From NCBI RefSeq assembly GCF_002368415.1, contig NZ_AP018290.1:3175614-3239613 (forward strand): a stretch of 64,000 bases of DNA. Direction: 5' to 3'. Position numbers and translations under genes: made by a program. Positions 47,801-54,693 of this stretch are shown here, in pieces (within the stretch, counting starts at the first letter, position 1; each line of letters begins with the position of its first letter). The DNA comes from Calothrix sp. NIES-4105 (GTDB lineage Bacteria; Cyanobacteriota; Cyanobacteriia; Cyanobacteriales; Nostocaceae). The notes beneath the pieces are model-generated. The model did not search any database. It saw only the letters and a list, made by a program, of their open reading frames with translations, and was not told the origin of the DNA.

Positions 47801-47925
47801 CAAAACGCCCTTATGAAGGAATGAATATAACTGGAGTCAAAGGTTTAACCGAAGCAACTATTTCTACTTTATTAGCTTTGGGCGCCGTCGAACTGGCAAC
47901 GGATGAACACGGATGTAACGGATAA
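44854..47925 (+). CDS. NB-ARC/WD40 (STAND) protein, main 3' part with 14 WD repeats
   Basis: 1,023 residues in the frame that continues the P-loop fragment; its apparent TTG start is not a real initiation site. It contains the Walker B-like CLLILDNFESIL, sensor CLIITSREKP and GNPLALKIIS, and a winged-helix-like region. Then come 14 WD40 repeats (SVAFSPDG...LASGSDDxTIRLWD), enough for two seven-bladed propellers. STAND proteins are switch ATPases used in signalling and, in many bacteria, antiviral sensing; here the effector end would be the small N-terminal region. The last 10 residues (LATDEHGCNG) are encoded by an intergenic repeat. Confidence 0.85.
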   Translation: MGNAPPLQDILADVIKFLSKQETDLPLDTGALITLLKRYLCASRCLLILDNFESILTEGDKAGEYRPGYEDYGTLLKRVGSEVHTSCLIITSREKPFEVAASEGETLPVRSLQLSGLLAADSGVIFQERGVSGTLDEQIRLVDSYQGNPLALKIISTTIKDIFNGSITEFLSQDSIVFGTIKTLLETQFNRLSDLEKEVIYWLAINREPVTMLELLDDIITLEKAPKLIETLESLMRRSLIEKARDATDTSTFTLQNVVMEYITDVFIEQIVTEIHEGIFKLFNTHALIKATTRDYIRSSQIRLILNPILYLLNSEIKRGNELLEILRNQTETQVGYAAGNVINLLVNLKINLSGFDFSELIIKQAYLQGVNLRLCNFSKSDFEKCIFTQSFGSIQSVAFSPNGQLAASDTNGQIILWQVADSKQFLSFKAHLSWVWSVAFNCDGTMFASCSSDHTICLWSLEDGRLIKTLQGHTSEVRSVAFSCDSNTFASGSSDHTIRIWNLTTGKHLKILQGHTNVVSAVAFSPDTETIVSGSYDQTIRLWNVATGECVKVLQGHINQIRSVAFSPDGSIIASGSDDRTIRIWDVATGECLSILQGHLSQVRSVAFSHDGLLLASAGRDLTIKLWIILYNQYSIETQLIASLAGHTQSIESVAFSPNDKILVSGSFDQTVRLWDVNNEKCLNTLQGYANSIWSVAFSQDGQILASASDDFAVRFWSVATSELLRTFNKHTNRVWSVAFSPDGQILASGSDDKTIRLVDVNTGELLKTLRVHTYHIKSLQFSPNGKMLASTGADETICIWDVGEGKCINILHKHLRRVESIAFSSDGIFLASGSNDRTIKLWLQSTGEYIQTLQGHAAEVNSVTFSPNGKTLASASSDGTLKLWSVNNAECIKTLQGHAYAVQSVIFSPDGRYLISASTDETIKVWNIKTGECIKTLHEHIGVVWSVAINSRGAVIASGSQDETIKIWDINTGECLNTLRAKRPYEGMNITGVKGLTEATISTLLALGAVELATDEHGCNG

Positions 47926-48018
47926 TCTCTTGTAGCACAGGTGTCCTCGCCTGTCTGGTAATATATATAACATTTTATGTTGCATCAAAGGGACGGGCAA
48001 GGATGCCCATCCCACAAG
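47893..48018. repeat. Interspersed repeats at the 3' end of the WD40 gene
   Basis: CTGGCAACGGATGAACACGG (from 47893) overlaps the end of the WD40 gene and belongs to the 19566/30628 family. GTAGCACAGGTGTCCTCGCC lies at about 47934. GGGACGGGCAAGGATGCCCATCCC (47990-48018) belongs to the 18240/56740 family. Confidence 0.7.
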
Positions 48019-48061
48019 AGTTTATTATTATATACATGATGCCTTCCACCACAGCTTGTAT

Positions 48062-48661
48062 ATGACTACTCCAGTTCTTGATAAACCTATTGCCTCAAAA
48101 ACTTCGTATGTTTTACTATATAACGTCAGTTGGGAACAATTAGAACAGCTTGATATCAACCTGCAAGGAACGGGCGCGCGGTTGACTTACTTAGATGGTA
48201 TTCTCGAAATTATGTCTCCACTATCTGATGACCACGAAGATGCAAAAAGTACACTAAGTAGATTACTAGAGGTGTATTTGCGTGTAAAGCAAATTCGTTT
48301 TTACATAAGGGGAAGCGCAACATTGGGTAAGCGTTCAGATGGCACTCGTCGCGAACCAGATGAGTCTTATAATTTGGGAACCAAAAAACCTACTCCAGAT
48401 TTAATATTAGAAATTACTGTTACAAGCGGTGGTATCAATAGGTCAGAAGTTTATAGACGTTTGAAAGTACCAGAGGTTTGGTATTGGGAAGATGGTGTAC
48501 TCTCTGTTTATAGTTTGCAACAAGACAAATACGAAAAGGTTAGTAAAAGTATTTTATTACCAGATATAGATTTAGAATTACTTGCACGATATTCGCGTAT
48601 GTCCGACCAGTATGATGCTATTAATGAATATAGCCAGGTTCTTGTCAACAAAAGCACCTAA
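48062..48661 (+). CDS. Uma2 (DUF820) family PD-(D/E)XK-like protein, copy 1
   Basis: 199 residues from ATG 48062. Typical Uma2 pattern: LTYLDGILEIMSPLSDDHE, then PTPDLILEITVTSGG with the PD...ExT active-site residues, then RLKVPEVWYWEDGVLSVY. Uma2 proteins are abundant in cyanobacteria and have a restriction-endonuclease-like fold, but their biological role is not established. It is followed 8 bp later by the DUF6745-like gene, so it is likely co-transcribed with it. Confidence 0.88.
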   Translation: MTTPVLDKPIASKTSYVLLYNVSWEQLEQLDINLQGTGARLTYLDGILEIMSPLSDDHEDAKSTLSRLLEVYLRVKQIRFYIRGSATLGKRSDGTRREPDESYNLGTKKPTPDLILEITVTSGGINRSEVYRRLKVPEVWYWEDGVLSVYSLQQDKYEKVSKSILLPDIDLELLARYSRMSDQYDAINEYSQVLVNKST

Positions 48662-48669
48662 GCAGACAA

Positions 48670-50004
48670 ATGTTAACCCCTGAACAGCGCTTGCAACTAC
48701 TTTCTTATCAAGCAAAATGGCTTTCTGTAGCTAGCTCAACTTCAAGAGTAGACAAAACGCAAGCAACTAAAATCATCCAAAAGCTTTATCAGCGTCTTGG
48801 GTTGCCATCACCCTATATAGTCTTAGTTCCAAGTCCATCCGGAGCTAAACAATGGATACAATCACAAATACGCGCGCTTTATTCTAAACACGCTGTATTG
48901 CGAATTTTATCTTGGGCGCCAGTGATACTATTTTCAGGTATAGGATTTTTTGTTGGCTTCTTAATTGGAAGCCTATTATTTGAATTATTTTTCCCACCTC
49001 TGATTAAATTACTCAAGCCATTACCAAACGAGTTAATTATTATAAGATATTTACTTTCATTTATATTAATATCTATGATGTTTAGTTTGCCATTTATAAC
49101 AATGGCAAAAACTTACCGCCGTTTTAAAAAATTTCGATTTATATTAAAAAAGCTATTCATACGGCGTTTTTTTGGTGCTGCTTTTGCTGAGGTAATAAAT
49201 CATTTTTTTGAATTGCAATTTGAGGAAGTTAGCTCACAAGTCAACGCAGCACTACTTAGTCAAATTTATAATATACTCGATTCCAATTCTCAAATTTATA
49301 CACAGGTATCTACAAAAATAAATGTAGTTTTAAGCAAGTACTGGAGCTATGAAACGCGCGTTAACAATTCTCGTTATCCGACAATTTTATTATTGCCAAC
49401 GTACTTACAACAAATGAGTCAGTTAGATTTTTTGACAGACTTAGGTTACATAACTAATCATGAAGACTATCAACTTATTCAAGAAATAGCAAATAACTGT
49501 GGTTGGATAATTCCGTTTGAGCGAGTATGTATACTCTGCGATAGACCCATTTTATTACAATTTGATGAACAAAAACAACTGCATGGAGATGGGGCGCCTG
49601 CAATTGAATGGTCAGATGGTACTCGTTATTATTATCACCACGGTACAGAAATATTCGAGCATTACGGAAAAATTCCTACAAGCGAGTGGAAAGTTAAATG
49701 GACGATAACTGAACGTGATAGCGAAATGCGGCGCCTTATTACTAAAGTGATAGGATATAAACGCATGTGCGACTCATTGCCAACCATTGAACTTGACCGT
49801 TGGCAAGAATATATTTTAGTACAAATTGACGATAAAAAAAATTTACTATACTATGATTCATACTTGCCACCACTTGAGATTGAATCAATTGTGTTGCTAA
49901 AAAAAATTTGTTCGACTACTGGGCAAGTTGATATAGCGCGCGTGCCTTCTGATATTAAATCTGCTTCCGAAGCTGTTAATTGGATTCATAATAAAAATTC
50001 ATAG
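48670..50004 (+). CDS. DUF6745-like protein with two N-terminal membrane helices
   Basis: 444 residues. Two hydrophobic helices lie at about 78-100 (WAPVILFSGIGFFVGFLIG) and 118-142. The C-terminal half has CILCDRPILLQFDEQKQLHGDGAPAIEWSDG...YYHHG, the pattern I know from the cyanobacterial DUF6745 family. That family lacks an assigned function. ATG 48670 is 8 bp after the Uma2 stop codon. The membrane helices place at least part of the protein in a membrane. Confidence 0.65.
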   Translation: MLTPEQRLQLLSYQAKWLSVASSTSRVDKTQATKIIQKLYQRLGLPSPYIVLVPSPSGAKQWIQSQIRALYSKHAVLRILSWAPVILFSGIGFFVGFLIGSLLFELFFPPLIKLLKPLPNELIIIRYLLSFILISMMFSLPFITMAKTYRRFKKFRFILKKLFIRRFFGAAFAEVINHFFELQFEEVSSQVNAALLSQIYNILDSNSQIYTQVSTKINVVLSKYWSYETRVNNSRYPTILLLPTYLQQMSQLDFLTDLGYITNHEDYQLIQEIANNCGWIIPFERVCILCDRPILLQFDEQKQLHGDGAPAIEWSDGTRYYYHHGTEIFEHYGKIPTSEWKVKWTITERDSEMRRLITKVIGYKRMCDSLPTIELDRWQEYILVQIDDKKNLLYYDSYLPPLEIESIVLLKKICSTTGQVDIARVPSDIKSASEAVNWIHNKNS

Positions 50005-50039
50005 ATTTAAAATAGGCGCCAAACGCGGAACCCATACTA

Positions 50040-50693
50040 TTATATTTGTTGCTGTACCCAACGACGAAATGCTTTAAGTGTTGCATTTCTACCAGCAGTT
50101 TTACTTTGCTCAAGATATTGAGGAATAATTTCAATCAAAGGCAGGCTTGGAAAATTCAAACTTTGCTGTGATTCGACATAAGAACCTGCTTGCAGTAAAT
50201 TAATTTGCAGTATACCTTTATCAAAGCGCCAAAGTTCAGGGACTTTTAAGGCTTCGTAAATATTTGGATGAGTTCGTGAAGTAACATCAATTTCTAATGC
50301 CAAATCTGGTGGAGGGTCTTTTTGTAAATCAAGTCTTGCTTTACCACGAATCTTAATTTCGTTTTGAATATAGAAGCATTGGCCAGGTTCTATACCTTGA
50401 TCCATAGCCTGATTTTTAAATGTTGTAGAACCAAGACTTATAAATTCAATATCTAGTTCTTCCAAAAGCGCTTTTATTAAATCACTAATAATTTCTTTAC
50501 TAAATTCATGTTCTGGCAAGGGCGGCATAATTTCCAATACTCCCCTATCATAGGCAATTCGCGCTGCCCGATGTTCTCCTAGCTCATCAAGAATTGTCTC
50601 AAACTCTTCCCATGTAACATCACGCAACAATACACGTTGCCCAGGTGGAACGTTAATACGTTTAATGTTTAAGAGCATGACTGCTACTCCCAC
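50040..50693 (-). CDS. Uma2 (DUF820) family PD-(D/E)XK-like protein, copy 2
   Basis: 217 residues. Motifs: VTWEEFETILDELGEHR, RIAYDRGVLEIMPPLPEHE, PPPDLALEIDVTSRT (active-site PD...ExD) and LKVPELWRFDKG. It is complete and clearly diverged from the copy at 48062-48661, so not a recent duplicate. The preferred start may be the second Met (MLLNIKRI) at residue 6. It is convergent with the DUF6745-like gene. Confidence 0.88.
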   Translation of the reverse strand: MGVAVMLLNIKRINVPPGQRVLLRDVTWEEFETILDELGEHRAARIAYDRGVLEIMPPLPEHEFSKEIISDLIKALLEELDIEFISLGSTTFKNQAMDQGIEPGQCFYIQNEIKIRGKARLDLQKDPPPDLALEIDVTSRTHPNIYEALKVPELWRFDKGILQINLLQAGSYVESQQSLNFPSLPLIEIIPQYLEQSKTAGRNATLKAFRRWVQQQI

Positions 50694-50768
50694 TCATTGA
50701 GCCTATAATACAGCTTAATTCAACTGGGCGCCTCGTTGCCATAATTACGTTATATATAAATGTGCTTT

Positions 50769-51104
50769 TTAAGAGCGCACTAGTAACTTTAAGAGCCTTG
50801 CAGCTTCTTGAACAATGTATCGTCTGCTTGTAAAGACTTGTATACCTGGAACTACAACATAATCAATGTCATCTGTAATTATTTTTATATTTCCGGCGCC
50901 TGCTCGACTAATTGCTTCAAGTATTAATAAATCATATCCGTCAAGAGCTTGACTTTTAAATCTGTTCAAGGCTGAGTCAGTTGTTTCATCATTAACATTC
51001 AAATTTACAGGAACAGCAATATCCTTAACTTGCTCCCAAGAAGACTCAACTGCCGCAACAACTTTCAGTCGTTCTGTAGGATAATTATGACGATATTCTT
51101 TTAA
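50769..51104 (-). pseudogene. PIN-domain toxin remnant, N-terminus lost
   Basis: The frame reads TLKEYRHNYPTERLKVVAAV, SSWEQVKDIAVPVNLNV, YDLLILEAISRAGAGNIKII and TDDIDYVVVPGIQVFT. This is the C-terminal half of a cyanobacterial PIN-domain RNase, including the acidic TDD near its end. There is no start codon for the homologous region; the only in-frame start is a TTG at 51002, and the N-terminal acidic residues are missing. The 5' end runs directly into the C-terminus of the partner gene (51101-51400), as though a deletion joined them. Confidence 0.6.
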
Positions 51105-51400
51105 TGTAAAACTGCCTGAATGGTGGTGTTAGGCGCCTCTGTAATTAAAGCACTGTATATTTCTGTTTGCGAACGGTTTTCTGCCAGAGCGAGAGTTTCT
51201 ACAACTTCCGCCATTCTTCGTTTGAAGTCAATTATTTCTGGTTTGAGAGGTAGTAGAATTTCAAAACCATCCAAAGTCCAGATAGAAGCTTTATCTCCTT
51301 GTTTTTGTTGAAGCTGCCAACCATGTGCTACCAAGTATTCTTATACTTGTTGCGGTTCAATATATTGAAATTTTTCTACATACGGTTCGACTGCTGTCAT
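51101..51400 (-). pseudogene. DUF4365-partner protein with an in-frame stop codon
   Basis: From ATG 51400 the frame reads MTAVEPYVEKFQYIEPQQV, then TAA at 51341-51343 (codon 20), then continues EYLVAHGWQLQQKQGDKASI and WTLDGFEILLPLKPEI to RMAEVVETLALAENRSQTEI. The two halves clearly form one protein, so the stop is a nonsense mutation. The ATG overlaps the stop of the DUF4365 gene (ATGA). The shorter frame from TTG 51334 could still be made. Function is unknown; I know this gene as a companion of DUF4365 genes. Confidence 0.65.
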
Positions 51401-51894
51401 AGGTTTTCTCCGGCAGCTATACGCTCCATTATAATTTTGAGTGCATCAGGGCGCGCATATATTTTGACGCGGAATTTCGACGGTGATAGTCGTTTGTTTA
51501 TCAAGCGGTGGTCGTCCCTGTAGTGATAGCGAGAGTTCGCGCAACGTTTTATACACAATGCTTCTTCGGTTTGGGATAACCAGTTGTTCACATCTTCTGG
51601 TATCAGGACAACTACTAATAGTTGTGGCACAAAGGGGTCATTTTCTCGAAGTTCGTCATAATTTTTAGCTGTAAGTCGGTATTTTATGGATTCGTCAAAG
51701 ATGATGTCTTGGGATGTGGATTTGATTTGTACATCAAATCTCGGTAGACGCTTGGAGTTAATCTTACCTGGTACCGTAATTGTAGCGTCAATGCCACTGT
51801 CATCTAATCTACGTGTAGCTGCTTGCATAGAGTAGCCTATACTACTAGTAACAGCGTATACATAAGCGTAACTAAAATCTTCTTTTTGGGTATT
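51397..51894 (-). pseudogene. DUF4365 protein, probable loss of start codon
   Basis: An ATG at 51828 gives 143 residues, but homology continues upstream in frame: LNTQKEDFSYAYVYAVTSSI precedes GYSMQAATRRLDDSGID. No ATG, GTG or TTG is found where the family starts; the expected initiator seems to be CTC at about 51895. The body has DVQIKSTSQDI and LLVVVLIPEDVNNWL, typical of DUF4365, a presumed nuclease-like family linked to mobile or defence loci. The shortened form may be expressed but is probably inactive. Confidence 0.6.
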
Positions 51895-52220
51895 GAGGCT
51901 GATTTGATGATGTTTACATTGTTGCGCGCGATTCCAATTTGATTAATAAAGATATTTTAAGACTAACGGCTGCACAATTATTACGTGCTTCGGTACTGCT
52001 CAGGAGGCGCCTGCATATCAATGAAAGCGTGCAAGCAAGACGAGCAGTGATGGAGCAAACGCCTCTGCTTAATTAAACTGGGCGCGTTCGTTGCCATAAT
52101 TACTGGGGATTATAAATTAAAAGGCTCTAACCCTGATTTGTTGGCAAAACTGCTGCCCGAAGCGATACTAAACCGTTCAGTTTAGTTTTGTAACTACAAC
52201 AGTGTAAGCTCTAAAAAAAT

Positions 52221-52478
52221 TTTGCAGTTACCCCGGACGGTCAAAGACTTGTATCAGCTAGTTCTATAATATATGATACGGATGATGCAGACGAGTCAAT
52301 TGATTGTGAGTCGTTTATTGAAATATGGGATTTAAATACTGGGGAAAAACTTCATTCAATAAAGGACTACGACCGAGAAATTTACTGTATTGCTATCACT
52401 CCTGATGGAACAAAAATTATTAGTGGCTATCGGGACGGCAGCATTAAGATATGGGGAATACCTGATTTGAACGAATAG
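52221..52478 (+). pseudogene. WD40-repeat remnant
   Basis: An 86-codon frame with no start reads FAVTPDGQRLVSASS, FIEIWDLNTGEKLHSI, CIAITPDGTKIISGYRDG and SIKIWGIPDLNE, then TAG. These are about two WD40 blades of the TPDG...LVSxS...IxIWD type, distinct from those of the gene at 44.4-47.9 kb. The remainder of the gene is gone. Confidence 0.65.
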
Positions 52479-52753
52479 ATTTTTCCTAATTATTTTTAAT
52501 ACACGCTTTGATATAAAGTTTGTTTCATACGTGGATTATAAATTGATAAGAATAATGCTGAATATAGTACTATCTATAGTGCGTGACAATACTTTAGCTT
52601 TTTATTCAATGTTTAGCGTTAGGATACTGTCATGTAGCCCACACTGTGTTGTTAATCTAATATCCCCATATATTTAGCATAAAAAAGTCTAACACTGCTT
52701 TATTGGCGCCCATAGCATCAAGCTTAAGTACTAGCTAGTGACAAATAAATCTT

Positions 52754-52858
52754 TTAAGCTCGTACCTGCAACTTTGCCTGTCTTGCAGCTTCTTCTCTTT
52801 TAACACAGTAATTTGAGTATGACTCCATTTCTCGGATTAGTAAATTTTTGTTTTTCAT
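52754..52858 (-). CDS. Possible small protein, 34 aa, with a strong ribosome-binding site
   Basis: ATG at 52856-52858 is preceded by GGAGGT with 9-nt spacing, the clearest Shine-Dalgarno in this region. The product is MKNKNLLIREMESYSNYCVK followed by REEAARQAKLQVRA: charged and helical, no membrane segment. I do not recognise it. It may be a genuine small gene or the surviving 5' end of a larger one. Confidence 0.4.
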   Translation of the reverse strand: MKNKNLLIREMESYSNYCVKREEAARQAKLQVRA

Positions 52859-52929
52859 CTGATAAATACCTCCAATTTTTCATTATGTACTAATTTTAGC
52901 ATAGTCTACTATTTACTAAAAACTTTTGT

Positions 52930-53010
52930 ATATATTTTACTGTATATAGTCATGGTACGGTTACATTACTGTGAACTACGAAGAGCTTATTAGTAACATT
53001 AAAAACACTA
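52930..53010 (+). pseudogene. Truncated duplicate of the DUF1016 gene's 5' end
   Basis: TATATTTTACTGTATATAGT then CATGGT...TTACTGTGAACTACGAAGAGC corresponds to 53180-53260, which includes the DUF1016 promoter region and first codons. The copy diverges after about 15 codons (NYEELISNIKNT). The authentic copy has AGGAG 4 nt before its GTG; the stub has lost it. Confidence 0.6.
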
Positions 53011-53225
53011 TTATAACAACCCGTACCCATATACCTAACGTCAAGCCGTAATCTAAGTTCGTTAGCGCCATCAAAAGATTTTCAATGATATGTAATAATA
53101 CTTTCCAACTCAGGCGAAATGATTATTCTTTTAGATTTTAAAATATAAATATTTTATATAGAGATTATACCCAAACGTTTCTATATATGCTTTACTATTT
53201 ATAATCATGGTGCAGGAGTATTACT

Positions 53226-54092
53226 GTGAACTACGAAGAACTTATTAGTGATATTAGTAACATTAACGACACAACTTTAGCTACAGTTGCGCGCGCGGTT
53301 AATCAAATTTTGACTATTCGTAACTGGTTTATAGGCGCCTATATTTTCGAGTATGAGCAAAATGGAGTTGATAGGGCAGCATATGGCACACAGTTGCTTA
53401 AGAAGCTTGCTGATGACTTAAAACGTAGAAAGATTGAAGGTTTATCTGAGCGTAACTTGAAAAACTTTCGGCAGTTTGCGCTGGCTTATCCTGCTTTGGC
53501 AAAAAATGAAAATGTATCTACTTTTTTACCTGTACTTGGTATATCAGGAAACGCTCTTCAAATTCGGCAGGCAGTGCCTGCCGAATTTCAAAAAGCATAC
53601 CAGGAGTTATTTCCAGCCTTAAAAGCTCTTGAATTACAAAACCCTTCACCCTCATGGCAAGATAGCAATTATTACCAACGCTTGGTTTCTACTCTTTCAT
53701 GGACGCATATAGTTGAATTGACTCGTATAGACGATAAAACTAAACGAGCTTTTTACGAATTAGAGTGTATTAAAAGCAACTGGTCTTATCGAGAATTAAT
53801 GCGTCAAATTAGCAGTATGCTTTATGAGCGGGTAGGGTTATCTAAGGACAAAGAAGCAGTTTTGACACTTGCAAATGAAGGACAAATAATTGATACTCCC
53901 CAAAGCATATTACGCGACCCTTATATTTTAGAGTTTTTGAGGCTAGAAGAAAGAGCCAGCTACTCAGAGTCTGACCTCGAAGAAGCTTTAATTAATCATC
54001 TGCAAGACTTCATGCGTGAGTTGGGGCGAGATTATTGTTTTGTTGACCGCCAATTCAGGGTTACAGTTGGCGCTCCCGCATTATTTTCTTGA
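53226..54092 (+). CDS. DUF1016 (YhcG-like) PDDEXK nuclease, N-terminal part before a frameshift
   Basis: 288 residues from GTG 53226, preceded by AGGAG. It begins NYEELISDISNINDTTLA and contains WFIGAYIFEYEQNGVDRAAYG, LSERNLKNFRQFALAYP and SWTHIVELTRIDD, the DUF1016 N-terminal helical domain. It ends at a TGA shortly after FVDRQFRVTVGAP, at the start of the nuclease core. The core resumes in the +1 frame (54063-54399). The lesion lies around GTTGGCGCTCCCGCA. These proteins are predicted PD-(D/E)XK nucleases found near restriction systems and mobile DNA. Confidence 0.8.
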   Translation: MNYEELISDISNINDTTLATVARAVNQILTIRNWFIGAYIFEYEQNGVDRAAYGTQLLKKLADDLKRRKIEGLSERNLKNFRQFALAYPALAKNENVSTFLPVLGISGNALQIRQAVPAEFQKAYQELFPALKALELQNPSPSWQDSNYYQRLVSTLSWTHIVELTRIDDKTKRAFYELECIKSNWSYRELMRQISSMLYERVGLSKDKEAVLTLANEGQIIDTPQSILRDPYILEFLRLEERASYSESDLEEALINHLQDFMRELGRDYCFVDRQFRVTVGAPALFS

Positions 54093-54399
54093 CCTGTTAT
54101 TCTACCATCGGTCTTTGCAATGCCTGATTGCTATTGATATGAAATTAGGGAAGTTTAAACATGATTATGCTGGGCAAATGAATTTCTACCTGAATTACTT
54201 GAAGGAGAATGTCGCGTATCCTCATGAGAATCCTCCTGTTGGTATTCTTCTTTGTGCTGAAAAGGATGCTGAAGCTGTCCATTATGCTACGGCAGGACTT
54301 GATAATCAATTGTTTGTGTCACGTTATATGGTGGCACTTCCTTCTGAAGAGATGTTGAAACAGTGGTTAAGAGAGGAGCAAGATAAGTTGATGCAATAG
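54063..54399 (+). CDS. DUF1016 PDDEXK nuclease, C-terminal catalytic part after the frameshift
   Basis: The +1 frame continues the nuclease: LPHYFLDLLFYHRSLQCLIA then IDMKLGKFKHDYAGQMNFYL, with catalytic D...(I)D-K of the PD-(D/E)XK core, then PPVGILLCAEKDAEAVHYA and DNQLFVSRYMVALP. Formal start codons upstream in this frame (from 54016) lie inside the other fragment and are unlikely to be used. With the helical domain and catalytic core in different frames, the product is probably inactive unless a frameshift is read through. Confidence 0.75.
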
Positions 54400-54693
54400 T
54401 TTGATTTATTAAAAAATCCCCCCTAACCCCCCGCTCAGGAGCTACGGTGTACACACATCTTTAATAATTCCCCTTACACTCCCCCCTTTGCGCCCTTTGT
54501 GTCTTTGTGGTTTATCTCTTTAAAGAACCACAAAGACACAAAGGACACGAAGAAAGAAAAGAAAGAGAAGAAAAAGAGACTTGTGTATACACGGTAGGCT
54601 CAGGAGGGGGGGACAAGAGGGCGCCTCCTTAATAAGGGGGAAATAAGAGGAAAATCTTAGCCCCCCTTCCACGCGGGGGGTTGGGGGGATCAA
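54400..54693. repeat. Large inverted-repeat cluster
   Basis: The outer arms are C-runs/G-runs (TCCCCCCTAACCCCCCGCTC at about 54415 and AGGAGGGGGGG/GGGGGGTTGGGGGGAT on the right). In the centre is a perfect 19-bp stem: CCTTTGTGTCTTTGTGGTT (54494-54512) and AACCACAAAGACACAAAGG (54526-54544). No gene is present. It belongs to the CACAAAG family seen at 509, 741, 812, 32279 and 56567. Confidence 0.85.

Larger units (their letters stand above)
51895..53225. other. Degenerate region between the DUF4365 locus and the DUF1016 gene
   Basis: About 1.3 kb with no intact large gene. A stretch at about 51944-52074 reads DILRLTAAQLLRASVLLRRR on the plus strand, possibly from a STAND/TPR gene. A WD40 remnant follows (52221-52478), then a possible small gene (52754-52858, minus) and a duplicated 5' stub of the DUF1016 gene (52930-53010). 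A 35-bp sequence, GCTTAATT-AACTGGGCGC...CGTTGCCATAATTAC, is shared with 50712-50747. Confidence 0.55.

Noticed and set aside
51894-52074. STAND/TPR-like fragment DILRLTAAQLLRAS
   Set aside because: Resembles the region after NB-ARC in some proteins but is too short to assign; mentioned only in the region note.
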